Below the pieces are notes generated by a model. It ran no database searches and was not told the DNA's origin. It saw only the letters and a list, made by a program, of their open reading frames with translations. A stretch of 8,208 nucleotides of DNA from NCBI GenBank assembly GCA_026786335.1, contig JAJAYG010000456.1:1-8208 (forward strand), in the 5' to 3' direction. The DNA comes from Chitinophagales bacterium (GTDB lineage Bacteria > Bacteroidota > Bacteroidia > Chitinophagales > UBA10324). The position numbers and the translations under genes were made by a program. Below, piece by piece: positions 7,641-8,208 of this stretch (positions are counted from its first letter, which is position 1; each line of letters opens with the position of its first letter).

Positions 7641-8208
7641 TTATTTTCTCTCAGCAGGAAGTGCTTCAATATTTAATTCATCTTGATCCTTTTGCTTCTT
7701 GCGGTCACGTTTCTTTTGTTTTTCGGGATCTTTAAATAATTCTTTAAGCGTATCAAACTCGCGGGTGTATTGCAAAGCAACGCCATTCTTGGTTTTATTT
7801 CTTTCATCAATAACATCATAGTTGCTTTCGCTAAAAACTTTTCCCGATACGCGGCCATCGGGTGTAATTTTATATTCAACTGCAAAATCACCTGCGATGC
7901 CTGAAGAGGTTTGGCTTGTTTCGCCGCCCGAACCACCGAAGTCGAAATTGCCGCCCACATCTACTATCAGCCGATCATTCAAAAATCTTTTGGTGAGTTC
8001 AACCTGTAATTCATTTCTCTTCACTAAACTTGTTGGGTCGGCGGTATTGATGGTGGTTTCATACGACTGGTAGTTAACATTAAAATCTACATCATCGCGA
8101 ATCTGTGATGCCAGGCGACTCACCTGATTGGTTACAAATTCACTGATGCTGTTGTTGACTTCAGTTCCAATACTCTGTTCACCCAAGCCCGATTGCTGTG
8201 GAAGAAAA
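7641..8208 (-). CDS. tamB: TamB-like translocation/assembly protein, C-terminal end (cut by window end)
   Basis: The frame is open to the window edge. The visible 189 residues are the C-terminal TamB (DUF490) region, reading in from FLPQQSGLGEQ. Recognisable family features are the segment NQVSRLASQI, then alternating beta-strand text (DDVDFNVNY, ELTKRFLNDRLIVDVGGNF), the GDFAVEYKITPDGR motif, and ALQYTREFDTLKELF at the end of the domain. A highly charged tail (about 26 residues from KDPEKQKKRDRKK) follows. TamB is an inner-membrane-anchored periplasmic protein with a long lipid-conducting beta-groove; with a BamA-like outer-membrane partner it supports envelope assembly and lipid transport. 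A TTG at 8186-8184 could be read as a start, but coding similarity continues upstream of it, so the true start lies outside. The gene symbol rests on family resemblance only. Confidence 0.82.
   Translation of the reverse strand, partial: FLPQQSGLGEQSIGTEVNNSISEFVTNQVSRLASQIRDDVDFNVNYQSYETTINTADPTSLVKRNELQVELTKRFLNDRLIVDVGGNFDFGGSGGETSQTSSGIAGDFAVEYKITPDGRVSGKVFSESNYDVIDERNKTKNGVALQYTREFDTLKELFKDPEKQKKRDRKKQKDQDELNIEALPAERK

Noticed and set aside
1997..7960. Minus-strand frames overlapping the main genes (1997-2227, 3976-4164, 5514-5699, 6362-6553, 7043-7243, 7673-7960)
   Set aside because: They are out-of-frame shadows of genes with strong family evidence and have no signal peptides or motifs of their own.
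3066..8073. Plus-strand open frames of 60-83 codons at 3066-3278, 3360-3545, 5643-5825, 5948-6190, 6497-6745, 6777-6989 and 7822-8073
   Set aside because: Each lies antisense inside, or mostly inside, a clearly real minus-strand gene, has no recognisable domain, and is explained by that gene's codon use.
7641..8186. A self-contained 181-residue protein starting at the TTG at 8186
   Set aside because: The frame stays open to the window edge and the upstream residues (FLPQQSGL) continue the TamB C-terminal pattern, so this is a truncated larger gene.

Overview
The window looks like chromosomal DNA from a member of the Bacteroidota. Three things point there: four consecutive genes for large secreted proteins, three of them complete and ending in type IX secretion (T9SS) type A sorting tails; a TamB of the Bacteroidota type; and AT-rich gene starts without Shine-Dalgarno sequences. 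I cannot place the genus. Every gene I can support lies on the minus strand, so transcription runs from high to low coordinates, and both outermost genes are cut by the window edges.

In transcription order: (1) 8208-7641, the C-terminal end of a TamB-like envelope protein; (2) a 159-bp AT-rich gap (7640-7482) with no recognisable promoter or hairpin terminator; (3) 7481-6780, an exported WG-repeat protein with five full repeats, a partial sixth and an acidic tail; (4) 6732-4846 and (5) 4825-2966, two paralogous secreted proteins built as signal peptide, beta-propeller-like domain, PKD domain, Ig-like domain and T9SS tail; (6) 2954-1002, a secreted protein with the same C-terminal half but a different N-terminal half (an 'NPSFE' jelly-roll-like domain plus an extra PKD/Ig pair); (7) 994-1, the N-terminal 331 residues of a third propeller paralogue that runs out of the window.

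Genes 4 to 7 are separated by only 20, 11 and 7 bp and are very probably one operon. Gene 3 lies 47 bp upstream of gene 4 and may belong to it. The three complete products should be exported by Sec, cross the outer membrane by the T9SS and end up at the cell surface or outside the cell; the fourth probably follows. Their propeller, PKD and Ig-like modules suggest binding or adhesive roles, but no substrate can be read from the sequence and no catalytic motif is visible.

The most notable pattern is modular. A 155-residue PKD-Ig cassette occurs without indels in all three complete proteins. It is about 85% identical between two non-adjacent genes whose N-terminal domains are unrelated and whose tails are much more diverged. 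This suggests domain shuffling, gene conversion or strong selection on the cassette. I see no CRISPR array, RNA gene, insertion sequence, toxin-antitoxin or phage gene, and no clear sign of a wholly new system.
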